Origin: Acidimicrobiia bacterium
GTDB lineage: Bacteria; Actinomycetota; Acidimicrobiia; Acidimicrobiales; Bin134
DNA length: 36,717 bases
Assembly: GCA_009843865.1 (NCBI GenBank)
Contig: VYCQ01000018.1
Coordinates: 1-36,717 of the forward strand
Direction of reading: 5' to 3'
Shown here in pieces: positions 24,134 through 34,232 of this stretch. A model generated the notes under the pieces. The model was not told where the DNA came from. It was given only the letters and a program-made list of their open reading frames with translations, and did not search any database. The translations under genes were made by a program, and so were the position numbers. Numbering within the stretch: the stretch's first letter is position 1; the number at the start of each line of letters is the position of its first letter.

Positions 24134-24982
24134 ATGCTTCCAAATGTAAAATTTCTTAATCAGTCTTATGGTTTCTGGGCATATGTGAGAGCTATCAGCG
24201 AAAAATTTGGGTATACGCGTCGTAATACTTCTACAGTCAGTGCACCATCTGAATCTGAAGTAATGCAAGTTCTTAGAGAACTCAACTTAGGTGGAACAGA
24301 TATCAAGTTTGACAATAAATTAGATGCGAGAGGGCATCTAATTGTTGAGTATTTCCATTATAGGGCTGACACCCTAAACAACAGGGTTAAGGGGATGCTT
24401 ATGGATGCTGAAGAGGCACGCGCACTGTTCCAACATGTTTATGGGTGTTTTGATCCTAAGTGTCCATTGCCAATGAATAAGCAAAAGGGAGAAAAGAAGG
24501 CTAAAGCTTACCTAACATGCCTAGTGAATATAATGATTGAGTCGATTATAGGTGATCTCAGCTGTGATTATGATCCTAGGCAGTTGACAAAAATAACTGA
24601 TGGTAGGCAATTGCTAAGTACATTATCTAGACGGATGGACGGTGCGTTTCCTTCTACTGTGAATCCAATAGCAATTTGGGAAATTAAAGAATATTATTAT
24701 ACCACTACTTTTGGTAGTAGAATAGCGGATGGGGTATATGAAACACTGTTAGATGGTATGGAACTCAGAGACCTGAAAGCCGATGCAGGGATTCATGTTA
24801 AGCATTATTTAATCATTGATTCTTATAAGACTTGGTGGTCGGGTGGAAGATCGTATCTTTGTCGTATTTTGGATATGATGCACATGGGTTATGTAGACGA
24901 AGTTGTATTTGGTCGAGAAGTGATTGATCGGATTCCTAGTCTCGCCTCAAAATGGTGTGAAGAGTTAGATGTGCGTGTTTAG
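24134..24982 (+). CDS. Probable type II restriction endonuclease
   Basis: 282-residue protein paired with the adenine methylase. The likely catalytic element is IWEIKEYYYTTTFGSR, with Glu183 and Lys185 as an E-x-K motif; acidic residues upstream (for example in DLSCDYDPRQL) could complete a PD-(D/E)XK site. The segment after the motif (IADGVYETLLDG) and the C-terminal IIDSYKTWWSGGRSYLCRILDMM are compact and well formed. The gene is six bases from the methylase stop with no separate ribosome binding site, so it is co-transcribed and probably translationally coupled. Same A+T-rich composition as its partner. No frame damage. I infer the role from the pairing and the E-x-K motif; the recognition site is unknown. 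Confidence 0.75.
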   Translation: MLPNVKFLNQSYGFWAYVRAISEKFGYTRRNTSTVSAPSESEVMQVLRELNLGGTDIKFDNKLDARGHLIVEYFHYRADTLNNRVKGMLMDAEEARALFQHVYGCFDPKCPLPMNKQKGEKKAKAYLTCLVNIMIESIIGDLSCDYDPRQLTKITDGRQLLSTLSRRMDGAFPSTVNPIAIWEIKEYYYTTTFGSRIADGVYETLLDGMELRDLKADAGIHVKHYLIIDSYKTWWSGGRSYLCRILDMMHMGYVDEVVFGREVIDRIPSLASKWCEELDVRV

Positions 24983-25038
24983 TGATAAATCTATTGTTGA
25001 TAGCAGGGACTAGGTTTTAGCTTTTGGGCGTATTATGG

Positions 25039-27969
<2,931 letters not shown>

Positions 27970-28083
27970 TCATTGGATAGTAGTGGCGATGCTCTTGATC
28001 GCAATCGTTATCGGTGTGTTGCTTCGACTTGCTTGACCTCTCCGGTGTTTGATGCAGAGCCATAGACTCTAAACTGTCCTCTC
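27970..28083. promoter_or_regulatory. Divergent promoter region, ligA / DUF262 gene
   Basis: The 114-base gap between two GTG starts. TAAACT at 28070-28075 ends eight bases before GTG 28084 and there is no ribosome binding site, so the DUF262 gene may be transcribed without a leader. TTGACC at 28033-28038 is too far away to be its -35. I see no clear ligA promoter. Confidence 0.35.
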
Positions 28084-30360
28084 GTGACTCCTACGATGTA
28101 CCGAGATACTGGATATCCCCTGACTTATCTGATTGAGAGCATCAAGAACGGCAACATTGCTCTGCCCGACATCCAGCGGCCGTTCGTATGGAAATCAGCG
28201 AAAGTTCGGGATCTGTTCGATTCCATGTATCGGGGATATCCTGTAGGGACGCTGCTGTTCTGGGAAACCGGTGCGGAGATCGGCACCCGGACGATAGGCG
28301 GTGGTGAGCAAGATAAAGTGGCCAAGTTGTTGATTGTGGATGGTCAACAAAGGCTCACATCCCTTTACGCGGTGATATCTGGGCATTCCGTGCTCTCACA
28401 GAGATTCAAGCACGAGAACATTCGCATCGCCTTTCGGCCCCGCGATGAGACCTTCGAAGTAACCGATGCCGCAATTGAGAAGGATCCCGAGTTCATTCCC
28501 GACATCACAGCACTCTGGAATGAAGGCTACCGACCCACACTGCGAGCCTATTTTGCACGGTTATCTGACGGTCGAGGCGCTGCGTTGTCTGAGGCTGAAG
28601 AAGATCAATTAGAGGACCGAATTGATCGGGTCTACGACCTTCAGAACTTTCGATTTCAGGTCATCGAACTCAATGCTACTGCCGACGAGGAGCAGGTTGC
28701 GGAGATATTCGTGCGGATCAACTCCGAAGGAGTCCAACTTCGGCAGTCTGATTTCATTCTCACGCTGATGTCGGTTCATTGGGAGAAGGGGCGAAAAGAA
28801 CTCGAGCGATTCAGCCGCGATGCCGTTGACCCTTTTGTGCAGGGTCCGTCGCCAAAGAACACCTTTATTGATCCGAGCCCAGATCAGCTACTTCGGGCGA
28901 GCGTCGGGCTAGCTTTTCACAGAGCCCGTCTCCAGCATGTCTACAGCATCCTTCGTGGCAAGGATTTGAATACCGGCGAGGTGTCAATTGCTCGCCGAGA
29001 TGAACAGTTTGAGCGGCTGCGATTGGCCCAAGATGAGGTGCTTGATCTGACTAACTGGCATGAGTACCTCAAGTGCCTGACCCTTGCTGGCTTTCGCAGG
29101 CGGCGGATGATTACCTCCGATACCGCCTTGATCTATTGCTATGTAATCTGGCTGATCGGTCGTCGAGAATTTGGTCTGAGTGTCTCGGCTCTTCAGGCCG
29201 TGATGGCCCGATGGTTCTTTATGGCCCAGACCACCGGCCGTTACACGGGATCGGGCGAAACCGCCCTGGATGCCGACTTGGGCCGCATCAGCTCTCTCGA
29301 GCCGAACAACCCCGACGCGTTCTGTGCCGAGTTTGACCGCCAAATCAGGGCCAACTTCACAAACGACTACTGGGAAGTCACTCTTCCCACCCGGCTCGAC
29401 ACATCATCAGCTAAGTCTCCTGCACTTTGCGCTTATTGGGCTGCTCTGAACGTGCTTGATGCTGAGCTGCTGTTCAGTAGCCTCAAGATGAGGGATATGC
29501 TGAAATCGGGAGAATATGCACCTCGATCAGTTGAACGCCATCACCTGTTCTCAAAGGCTCACCTGAGTACCAGGGGTATCACTGAGACCCGACAGGTGAA
29601 TGCTATTGCCAACATGGCGTTCTTGGATTGGCCGGATAACCTCGATATTGGGTCTGATGATCCCATGGAGTACTGGCCAGCAATGTCTGGTCGCCTGAGC
29701 TCAGATCAGCTCCAACGTCAAACTGAGTGGCATGCGCTGCCGGTGGGCTGGGAGCAATTGGAGTACCCGGACTTTCTTGAGAAGCGCCGGGTGCTGATGG
29801 CCAGAGTAACCCGGAGTGGTTTTGAACGCTTGTGGGATAGTCCCAGTGAAGATTACTTGTCCTCTGCTCTGGTTGATCTGCTTGCCGCTGGTGAATCGCG
29901 GACTATCGAATTTAAATCCACTGCTCGCCTCAACCTGCACACTGGTCAGCCAGACAAGAGGATGGAGCATGTGATCACCAAAACAGTCTGCGGATTCCTT
30001 AACGCCGAAGGCGGCAAACTTCTTATCGGAGTAGATGACGACGCGAATGTGATTGGGCTTGTTGACGATATGCGGACACTGGGGAACAAAGGCAACCCCG
30101 ATGGCTACGAACTCTTCTTGCGGCAGGTTCTCGACAATGCTTTGTCTGCCCCAACTGCGGCTACAGTGCGAATCAACTTTGAGTCTCATGCTGGAGCAGA
30201 TGTGTGCATCGTTACAGCTTCAGCCTCGGCTAAGCCAGTATTCGCTAAGGCGGTAGAGGGAGGAGGGACTCCATCTGAGTTCTGGGTTCGCATCGGCAAT
30301 GCTACAAAGCAGCTTCACGGAGACGACATGGTGGAGTACCAAGCCGATCACTGGGGTTAG
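28084..30360 (+). CDS. DUF262-HNH-AlbA_2 fusion (GmrSD-like, Schlafen-like)
   Basis: 758-residue, three-part protein. The N-terminal DUF262 domain (ParB/GmrS-type) shows IALPDIQRPFVW, DSMYRGYPVGTLLFW, the key DGQQR at 86-90 and AEIFVRINSEGVQL. The middle has a DUF1524-like HNH nuclease signature, ERHHLFSKAHL with His486-His487, then VNAIANMAFLDWPDN. The C-terminal part is an AlbA_2 (Schlafen-like) domain: ESRTIEFKST with Glu609 and Lys611, TVCGFLNAEGGKLLIGVDDD and FWVRIGN. DUF262 plus DUF1524 is the architecture of GmrSD and SspE, nucleotide-powered enzymes that attack modified phage DNA (family knowledge). Addition of an AlbA_2 domain suggests extra nucleic-acid binding or cleavage. It stands alone, opposite ligA, with no modification genes beside it. 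Confidence 0.85.
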   Translation: MTPTMYRDTGYPLTYLIESIKNGNIALPDIQRPFVWKSAKVRDLFDSMYRGYPVGTLLFWETGAEIGTRTIGGGEQDKVAKLLIVDGQQRLTSLYAVISGHSVLSQRFKHENIRIAFRPRDETFEVTDAAIEKDPEFIPDITALWNEGYRPTLRAYFARLSDGRGAALSEAEEDQLEDRIDRVYDLQNFRFQVIELNATADEEQVAEIFVRINSEGVQLRQSDFILTLMSVHWEKGRKELERFSRDAVDPFVQGPSPKNTFIDPSPDQLLRASVGLAFHRARLQHVYSILRGKDLNTGEVSIARRDEQFERLRLAQDEVLDLTNWHEYLKCLTLAGFRRRRMITSDTALIYCYVIWLIGRREFGLSVSALQAVMARWFFMAQTTGRYTGSGETALDADLGRISSLEPNNPDAFCAEFDRQIRANFTNDYWEVTLPTRLDTSSAKSPALCAYWAALNVLDAELLFSSLKMRDMLKSGEYAPRSVERHHLFSKAHLSTRGITETRQVNAIANMAFLDWPDNLDIGSDDPMEYWPAMSGRLSSDQLQRQTEWHALPVGWEQLEYPDFLEKRRVLMARVTRSGFERLWDSPSEDYLSSALVDLLAAGESRTIEFKSTARLNLHTGQPDKRMEHVITKTVCGFLNAEGGKLLIGVDDDANVIGLVDDMRTLGNKGNPDGYELFLRQVLDNALSAPTAATVRINFESHAGADVCIVTASASAKPVFAKAVEGGGTPSEFWVRIGNATKQLHGDDMVEYQADHWG

Positions 30361-30384
30361 TGCCTTACTTTGTTGCCCTTACAT

Positions 30385-30423
30385 TACGATTATAGAGCAT
30401 TGGCAAGATGTCGCCCGCAGGCT
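30385..30423 (+). repeat. 39-bp direct repeat, copy A
   Basis: Matches 34011-34049 at 35 of 39 positions in the same orientation, with the 19-base core CAAGATGTCGCCCGCAGGC identical. On the minus strand both copies contain TATRAT (TATAAT here). In this copy it forms the last codons of the AAA ATPase fragment. Similarity ends sharply on both sides. Confidence 0.7.
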
Positions 30424-30647
30424 GCCGCGTGGCGCTCGGCCTCAGTGAGCACGACTGTCTTGCCCGAACCGCGTACCCCTAGCACGATACTGGTGTAGCG
30501 GCTGTCGCCGGGACCGGCGTCTAGTCCTTCGTACAGGTCGGCAAGGAGGTTGTCGCGTCCGACGAGGGCGTCGGGAACCTGACCGAAGTCCGGTGAGAAG
30601 GGGTTGGGGTTTGCCGACGTCGATGCGAGGGGGCGAGCGCTCACCAC
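30390..30647 (-). pseudogene. AAA ATPase, N-terminal fragment
   Basis: 85 residues reading NPFSPDFGQVPDALVGRDNL, then LADLYEGL and GVRGSGKTVVLTEAE, with a good Walker A (GVRGSGKT) but nothing after it. This is the start of an Orc/AAA-type ATPase of the kind that normally runs to 350-450 residues. The frame closes in the 39-bp direct repeat, so the rest was lost at that junction. The GTG start lies just after TAGGAT (minus strand), a plausible -10 for a leaderless transcript. Confidence 0.65.
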
Positions 30648-30657
30648 CCCATCCTAC

Positions 30658-30709
30658 CGCGCACAAACGGGGCGCACAACGCGCTAAAAAGCGTTATCGC
30701 GCACAAACG
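30658..30709 (+). repeat. Short direct repeats and palindrome upstream of AAA fragment
   Basis: CGCGCACAAACG occurs at 30658-30669 and 30698-30709, with a degenerate copy (GCGCACAACGCG) between. AACGC (30678-30682) and GCGTT (30691-30695) pair across this middle part. It lies upstream of the AAA fragment's start and looks like an operator left from its promoter. Confidence 0.5.
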
Positions 30710-30741
30710 TGGGGGCATTCGGCATGGAACACCGCGCCTGC

Positions 30742-30795
30742 TCGCCGTGAATGAGGACTTGGAGTTCAGCCATCGTCCATGATCGCCTTAGGTGG
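30742..30795 (-). pseudogene. hipB 3' end / hipA 5' end remnant
   Basis: This segment repeats the junction of the intact hipB-hipA genes at 33664-33712: 33 bases are identical, then two substitutions and a one-base indel. On the minus strand it encodes the hipB end (KAIMDDG and stop) overlapping a hipA start (MAELQVLIHGE). Beyond this the hipA frame is lost. The frame just upstream on the same strand (about 30796-30960) has coding character (RTLLEAARSGTEVQGKRAQ) but no identity I can give. It marks a second, deleted hipBA locus. Confidence 0.6.
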
Positions 30796-30967
30796 CAAGC
30801 TCAGGGTATAGAGCGAGTCGGTGGTCGGTCGCTAAGCGGAGCAGTTGCAGCGGCCGCGCTGCTTGAGCGCGTTTGCCTTGCACCTCGGTCCCAGATCGCG
30901 CAGCTTCCAGCAGGGTTCTGGTAGTGCTCGCCGTCAACCGGATCCGTGGAACCGCGTACTCCTGGCA

Positions 30968-31525
30968 TCACACGACTGCTGACATCTTGTCAATCTCCGA
31001 CGAGACTTCTTGGAGCAGATGCAGGGCATCGACAGTCGCTTCATTCTCTGTCTCTGCTGCCCATCGCAGTTTGTCTGGACGGATTGGGGCACACCACGGC
31101 ATGCGCCTCGTGGAAACACCACTGCGGATTTTATCAAGGCACTCATGCCACGGTTCTTCTGACATCCAGAACACGCTCACGGCTTCTAAGACCGTGACCT
31201 CGGTCCAGTTCAACTCAGCTCTCCTGTGATTCCTCCTCGGTCTGTAAACCACGGTCGGATGGGGCGGCTTGGGTGAGGCGCCCAGCGTGCTGATCAGCGC
31301 CTTGCATGGGACCTGGGTTGTCCACCGCAGCGCGTGTAGCGCATCGGCATCGGCGAGACCTGCCCCAGGGCCTGCGAGCAGCATGGCAGCGATGGTGTAG
31401 TTGGGAGACATGTAAGCGAACTCGTGTTTCTCCGGCCAGCCGCGCCAATAGAGGCCCTTGGCTATTCGCTGCACGCCCCTAAGGCTAAAGACAACGGCTG
31501 ATATTGCAGCTCTTCGCAGAGGCAC
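30968..31525 (-). CDS. DUF6088/AbiEi-like regulator, possibly truncated
   Basis: 185 residues from GTG 31525. The N-terminus looks like the back half of a winged helix (AAISAVVFSLRGVQRIAKGLYWRG, compare the usual RIARGLYW wing), followed by SPNYTIAAMLLAGPGAGLADADALHAL and RWTTQVPCKALIS. That order matches DUF6088/AbiEi-type antitoxins (a GLY wing, then a helix, then LGLSTQVP). The expected first helices are missing or disrupted upstream, where an in-frame stop occurs a few codons before the start. No toxin gene follows; downstream lies the hipBA remnant. It may be a solitary regulator or a decayed antitoxin. Confidence 0.5.
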   Translation of the reverse strand: MPLRRAAISAVVFSLRGVQRIAKGLYWRGWPEKHEFAYMSPNYTIAAMLLAGPGAGLADADALHALRWTTQVPCKALISTLGASPKPPHPTVVYRPRRNHRRAELNWTEVTVLEAVSVFWMSEEPWHECLDKIRSGVSTRRMPWCAPIRPDKLRWAAETENEATVDALHLLQEVSSEIDKMSAVV

Positions 31526-31636
31526 CCGAGCCTGCTGTCAGTCGCCTCGTTGCTCCGACTTTTTGAACGATCAATCCCCACATTCTGATAGGGCTGATGG
31601 GTGATGACTGCTGGCTCTTGTGCGTTGCTTAGGCCC

Positions 31637-32923
31637 TCAGGGTCCAAGTGCGGTGATGGGGATGACGGTCGTGCCGTCTGGCCTGTCGTAGCCGTGGCTG
31701 GTCGCTGTAATGATCAGCAGTTTCGAGGGCGTGGCAGAGCGGGATGTGTCGATTGTGGCGCGCAGCTTGAGCAGTGTTCGTGCCGCTTGGTTTATCGCAG
31801 TCTCGCCGCCGAGTTTGATTTCGATGGCGAGCCACGATCCGTCGCGGCGTTCGACGATAGCATCGACCTCAAGACCGTTGCTGTCTCGGTAGTGCGCCAG
31901 TTCGCCGCCGAGAGGCTGTGCATAAACCCGCAGATCCCGGATCACCATGGATTCGAATAGCAGACCGAAGGTCTCGAGATCGTCGTAAAGCTGCGTTGGA
32001 TTGGCTCCCAATGCGGCCACGGCCAGCGAGGGATCCGCCAAGTGTCGCTTGGGGGTCTGACGCAAGTTGGCCCTTGATCGTAGTGCCGTTGACCACGCGG
32101 GAAGATCTTCAGTTGCGTATACGCAGGCAAGCGCGTCGAGATATGCCGCCACGGTCCGTGCGTCAAGCGGTATTTCGCCCCCGGTATCGGCTGCGAGCGT
32201 GCGCTGTGAAACTTCAGTGGCGATGTTGCGTGCCAGCGATCGCAGCAAGCGGCGTAGGCGAACTGTGCTGCGGGCCGTGCCGAGTTGGGGAATATCAGCG
32301 CGGCACATCTCCTCTAGATACGACCCCGCGTATTCCTGAGCAGCCTCGATGCTGAGGCTGATGCTTGCGGGCCAGCCGCCCCGGCATGCCGCCTCGATAA
32401 GATCCGACAAGCTGACCGGCGGCGGTTCGACATATCCGGCGGAGCCTACGAAAAGGTCGCCAAGTTTAATCTCTCCCGATGATAGTCCCGTCTCGAAAAG
32501 CGACATCGGCCGCATGCGGATTCGCTTGACGCGGCCAGCTCCGGTATGGCGGGTAATGTCGTCAGCCGGAGCCGCGGAGCCGGTTAGTATGAAGCGCCCG
32601 GGTCGCTGACCGTCATCGGCAGCGGCGCGCATGTGATTCCATATTTCGGGAGCGAGCTGCCACTCGTCGAGCAAGCGCGGCTCGGCCCCCATAAGGAGTT
32701 TGGTCGGGTCAACACTGGCTGCGGTTCGAGTTCCGGCATTGCCAGCAAACATGACCTCGCTGCGGGCGTGTTGATGTCCCGTTGAGGTCTTGCCGCAAGC
32801 ACGAGGACCCTCAAGAACAACCGCAGGTAGTGCCCGCAACGCCGAGGCAATCTCGGCATCGACGACACGACGCACATAGCTTTTTGGCACCGATTCGCCG
32901 CCAGCTTTTCTCACGAGGGCCAA
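31637..32923 (-). CDS. AAA ATPase with DUF4143 domain
   Basis: 428-residue ATPase of the AAA_14/DUF4143 family. Walker A is GPRACGKTST (Lys45), Walker B region PRLLDEWQ, sensor FILTGSAAP, then RMRPMSLFETGLSSG, the DUF4143 signature region. The C-terminus carries a PD-(D/E)XK-like element, GLEVDAIVERRDGSWLAIEIK. Family members are common in mobile and defence regions, with roles largely unknown. The start is uncertain: TTG 32923, GTG 32914 or GTG 32890, because the first lies inside an operator repeat. The coding sequence is intact. Promoter DNA upstream is very A+T-rich, with three phased copies of a 9-bp repeat, suggesting autorepression or a nearby regulator. Confidence 0.85.
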   Translation of the reverse strand: MALVRKAGGESVPKSYVRRVVDAEIASALRALPAVVLEGPRACGKTSTGHQHARSEVMFAGNAGTRTAASVDPTKLLMGAEPRLLDEWQLAPEIWNHMRAAADDGQRPGRFILTGSAAPADDITRHTGAGRVKRIRMRPMSLFETGLSSGEIKLGDLFVGSAGYVEPPPVSLSDLIEAACRGGWPASISLSIEAAQEYAGSYLEEMCRADIPQLGTARSTVRLRRLLRSLARNIATEVSQRTLAADTGGEIPLDARTVAAYLDALACVYATEDLPAWSTALRSRANLRQTPKRHLADPSLAVAALGANPTQLYDDLETFGLLFESMVIRDLRVYAQPLGGELAHYRDSNGLEVDAIVERRDGSWLAIEIKLGGETAINQAARTLLKLRATIDTSRSATPSKLLIITATSHGYDRPDGTTVIPITALGP

Positions 32924-32999
32924 TGTATCAAACGATACGAATATATTCCATCATTTATAGGTATATGAATGTATCAAAAATAGTATCATCAATGTATCA
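32922..32999. promoter_or_regulatory. Three phased AATGTATCA operator repeats
   Basis: AATGTATCA occurs at 32922-32930, 32968-32976 and 32991-32999. Starts are 46 and 23 bases apart, close to four and two DNA turns, so all three lie on one face. The first is part of a palindrome GTATC-AAAC-GATAC (32925-32938). TATATT and TATAAA on the minus strand between the copies are -10 candidates for the DUF4143 ATPase gene. The pattern suggests cooperative repressor binding. Confidence 0.6.
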
Positions 33000-33062
33000 T
33001 ACGCAGCTGAACTTGCGCCGCTTTCAATGTAAGTAGTGGAGGCTGAGCTTCTTTACGCTTTC

Positions 33063-33698
33063 TCAATCGTTGTGGGCCATAGAGCGCGAGACCGCTTTGC
33101 CGGTGGCTGCTCGTTTCTCGATCGCGTCCAACAGGTTGGACGCGTGTGTTGAGTGCGCTGCTCGGGCTGGCAAGGTTTCTATGGCAGCGTTGAACGCTGC
33201 TAGAACCCGCTCCGACAGGTCTCTCATGCGTTCTGATGCTTCCAAACGGGGAATACCTAGCTGGTGGGCTGACTTTTTCCATGCCGCTGCATCAGCACGA
33301 AGATTCGTCACGATGCCCCCCACATCAGACTCGGTGAGCGGATCGATCCTGCTGTCCCGCAAGGCCAGATCGGCGATGTCTTCCGGGCGGCAGAATTGAA
33401 CTGCGCCAGCGCAGTCGCGTCCCACGGGGGTTCCGAGCAGATCGGAAGGTTTAGTCGAGTAGATGCCGTAGTCGGTGGCCCACCTCCTGCGGACCTCATC
33501 GTTGTCAGCTAGCAAGCCATCTAGCCATGCCTCCACATCATGGGGGCGCGAATCAAGCAGAAAGCTCGTGGATAGCGGCACGGGTGAAGGGCGGGCAAGG
33601 TATTCGTCGCTGTAGGAGAACAGTGCCTGCCCGTTTCTGCCATCTGAGACGGTTCCGGCCCGTTCGCCGTGAATGAGGACTTGGAGTTCAGCCATCAT
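33063..33698 (-). CDS. hipA: HipA-like protein lacking the kinase core
   Basis: 211 residues, about half the normal HipA length of about 410-440. The N-terminal coupling domain is normal (MAELQVLIHGERAGTV, SYSDEYLARPSPVPLSTSF, WLDGLLADNDEVRRRWA, GRDCAGAVQFCRPEDI) up to TESDVGGIVTNLRADAAAW. It then passes directly to sequence like the HipA C-terminus (LGIPRLEASERMRDLSERVLAAF and LLDAIEKRA). The substrate loop, the ATP-binding and catalytic kinase motifs are absent, with the frame kept. It overlaps hipB by 11 bases. It is either an in-frame deletion derivative or a kinase-less partner of HipB that could act as a regulator or decoy. Toxic kinase activity is not expected. Confidence 0.75.
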   Translation of the reverse strand: MMAELQVLIHGERAGTVSDGRNGQALFSYSDEYLARPSPVPLSTSFLLDSRPHDVEAWLDGLLADNDEVRRRWATDYGIYSTKPSDLLGTPVGRDCAGAVQFCRPEDIADLALRDSRIDPLTESDVGGIVTNLRADAAAWKKSAHQLGIPRLEASERMRDLSERVLAAFNAAIETLPARAAHSTHASNLLDAIEKRAATGKAVSRSMAHND

Positions 33699-33969
33699 CC
33701 ATGATTGCCTTTAGGTGATCATCGAGCCTGAATCGGGTGTGGTCTATCGGATGCATCTCCATCTCGCAGTCGAGGCTCCTCAGCAGTGCGATTAGTGTTG
33801 ATGCTTTGGGATCGGCCCTGGCCGATTCGATGGCTGAAATCTGAGGTCGGGCCACTCCAGACCTCACCGACAGCTCGGCTTGAGTCCAGCCAAGCTCGTT
33901 TCGGGCCTGTCTGATAGCCTGTCCTAACCGAGGGCCTGAGGTGATGGCGCGGCTCGGGTGCCGCCTCAT
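33688..33969 (-). CDS. hipB: HipB-like XRE-family antitoxin/repressor
   Basis: 93-residue helix-turn-helix protein: RLGQAIRQARNELGWTQAELSVRSGVARPQISAIES is a complete Cro/C1 (XRE) domain, followed by a short tail with LKAIMDDG. ATG 33969 is chosen because a GGAGG ribosome binding site lies about 10 bases upstream; the longer frame to 34032 crosses the promoter region. It is first in the operon and overlaps hipA. TATGAT at 34015-34020 (minus strand) is a fair -10 box and lies within the 39-bp repeat copy B. Expected role: repressor of the operon and partner of HipA. Confidence 0.85.
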   Translation of the reverse strand: MRRHPSRAITSGPRLGQAIRQARNELGWTQAELSVRSGVARPQISAIESARADPKASTLIALLRSLDCEMEMHPIDHTRFRLDDHLKAIMDDG

Positions 33970-34010
33970 CCCAGTTCCCCCCTCCAAACCTTGATCTGTA
34001 GTCTTCACGC

Positions 34011-34049
34011 TACAATCATAGCGCATTGACAAGATGTCGCCCGCAGGCT
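34011..34049 (+). repeat. 39-bp direct repeat, copy B
   Basis: Partner of 30385-30423 (35 of 39 identical, same orientation). On the minus strand it holds the hipB -10 region. The two copies bracket a 3.6-kb segment with the AAA fragment, the hipBA remnant, the DUF6088-like and DUF4143 genes and the present hipBA. They could be recombination endpoints, or copies of the promoter of a duplicated module. Confidence 0.7.
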
Positions 34050-34220
34050 ACTGCTTGCGCCATCCGCGTTTGACGGCTTTTGGCTAGCTCTTTTAGTTCG
34101 CGTTTTACGCAAGTAATTGACCAACCAAAGAAAAAACTCTTGTATAAGCGCTAATTGAGAAAAAGATTGGATAAGACGGTACGTTCAGGGGGAAGCTTAC
34201 AAGGGTCAATCAGCCGGGGG

Positions 34221-34226
34221 TAGGAT
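34221..34226 (+). promoter_or_regulatory. -10 box for a leaderless start
   Basis: TAGGAT ends six bases before ATG 34233, with no ribosome binding site at proper distance, so transcription should start at the ATG. A second promoter is possible upstream (TTGACC at 34117-34122, then TTGTATAAG near 34140). Confidence 0.45.
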
Positions 34227-34232
34227 TGTGGA

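Noticed and set aside
34015..34032. TTGTCA and TATGAT in the hipB promoter as a -35/-10 pair
   Set aside because: They are only six bases apart, far too close. TATGAT may still be the -10 box, without a clear -35.
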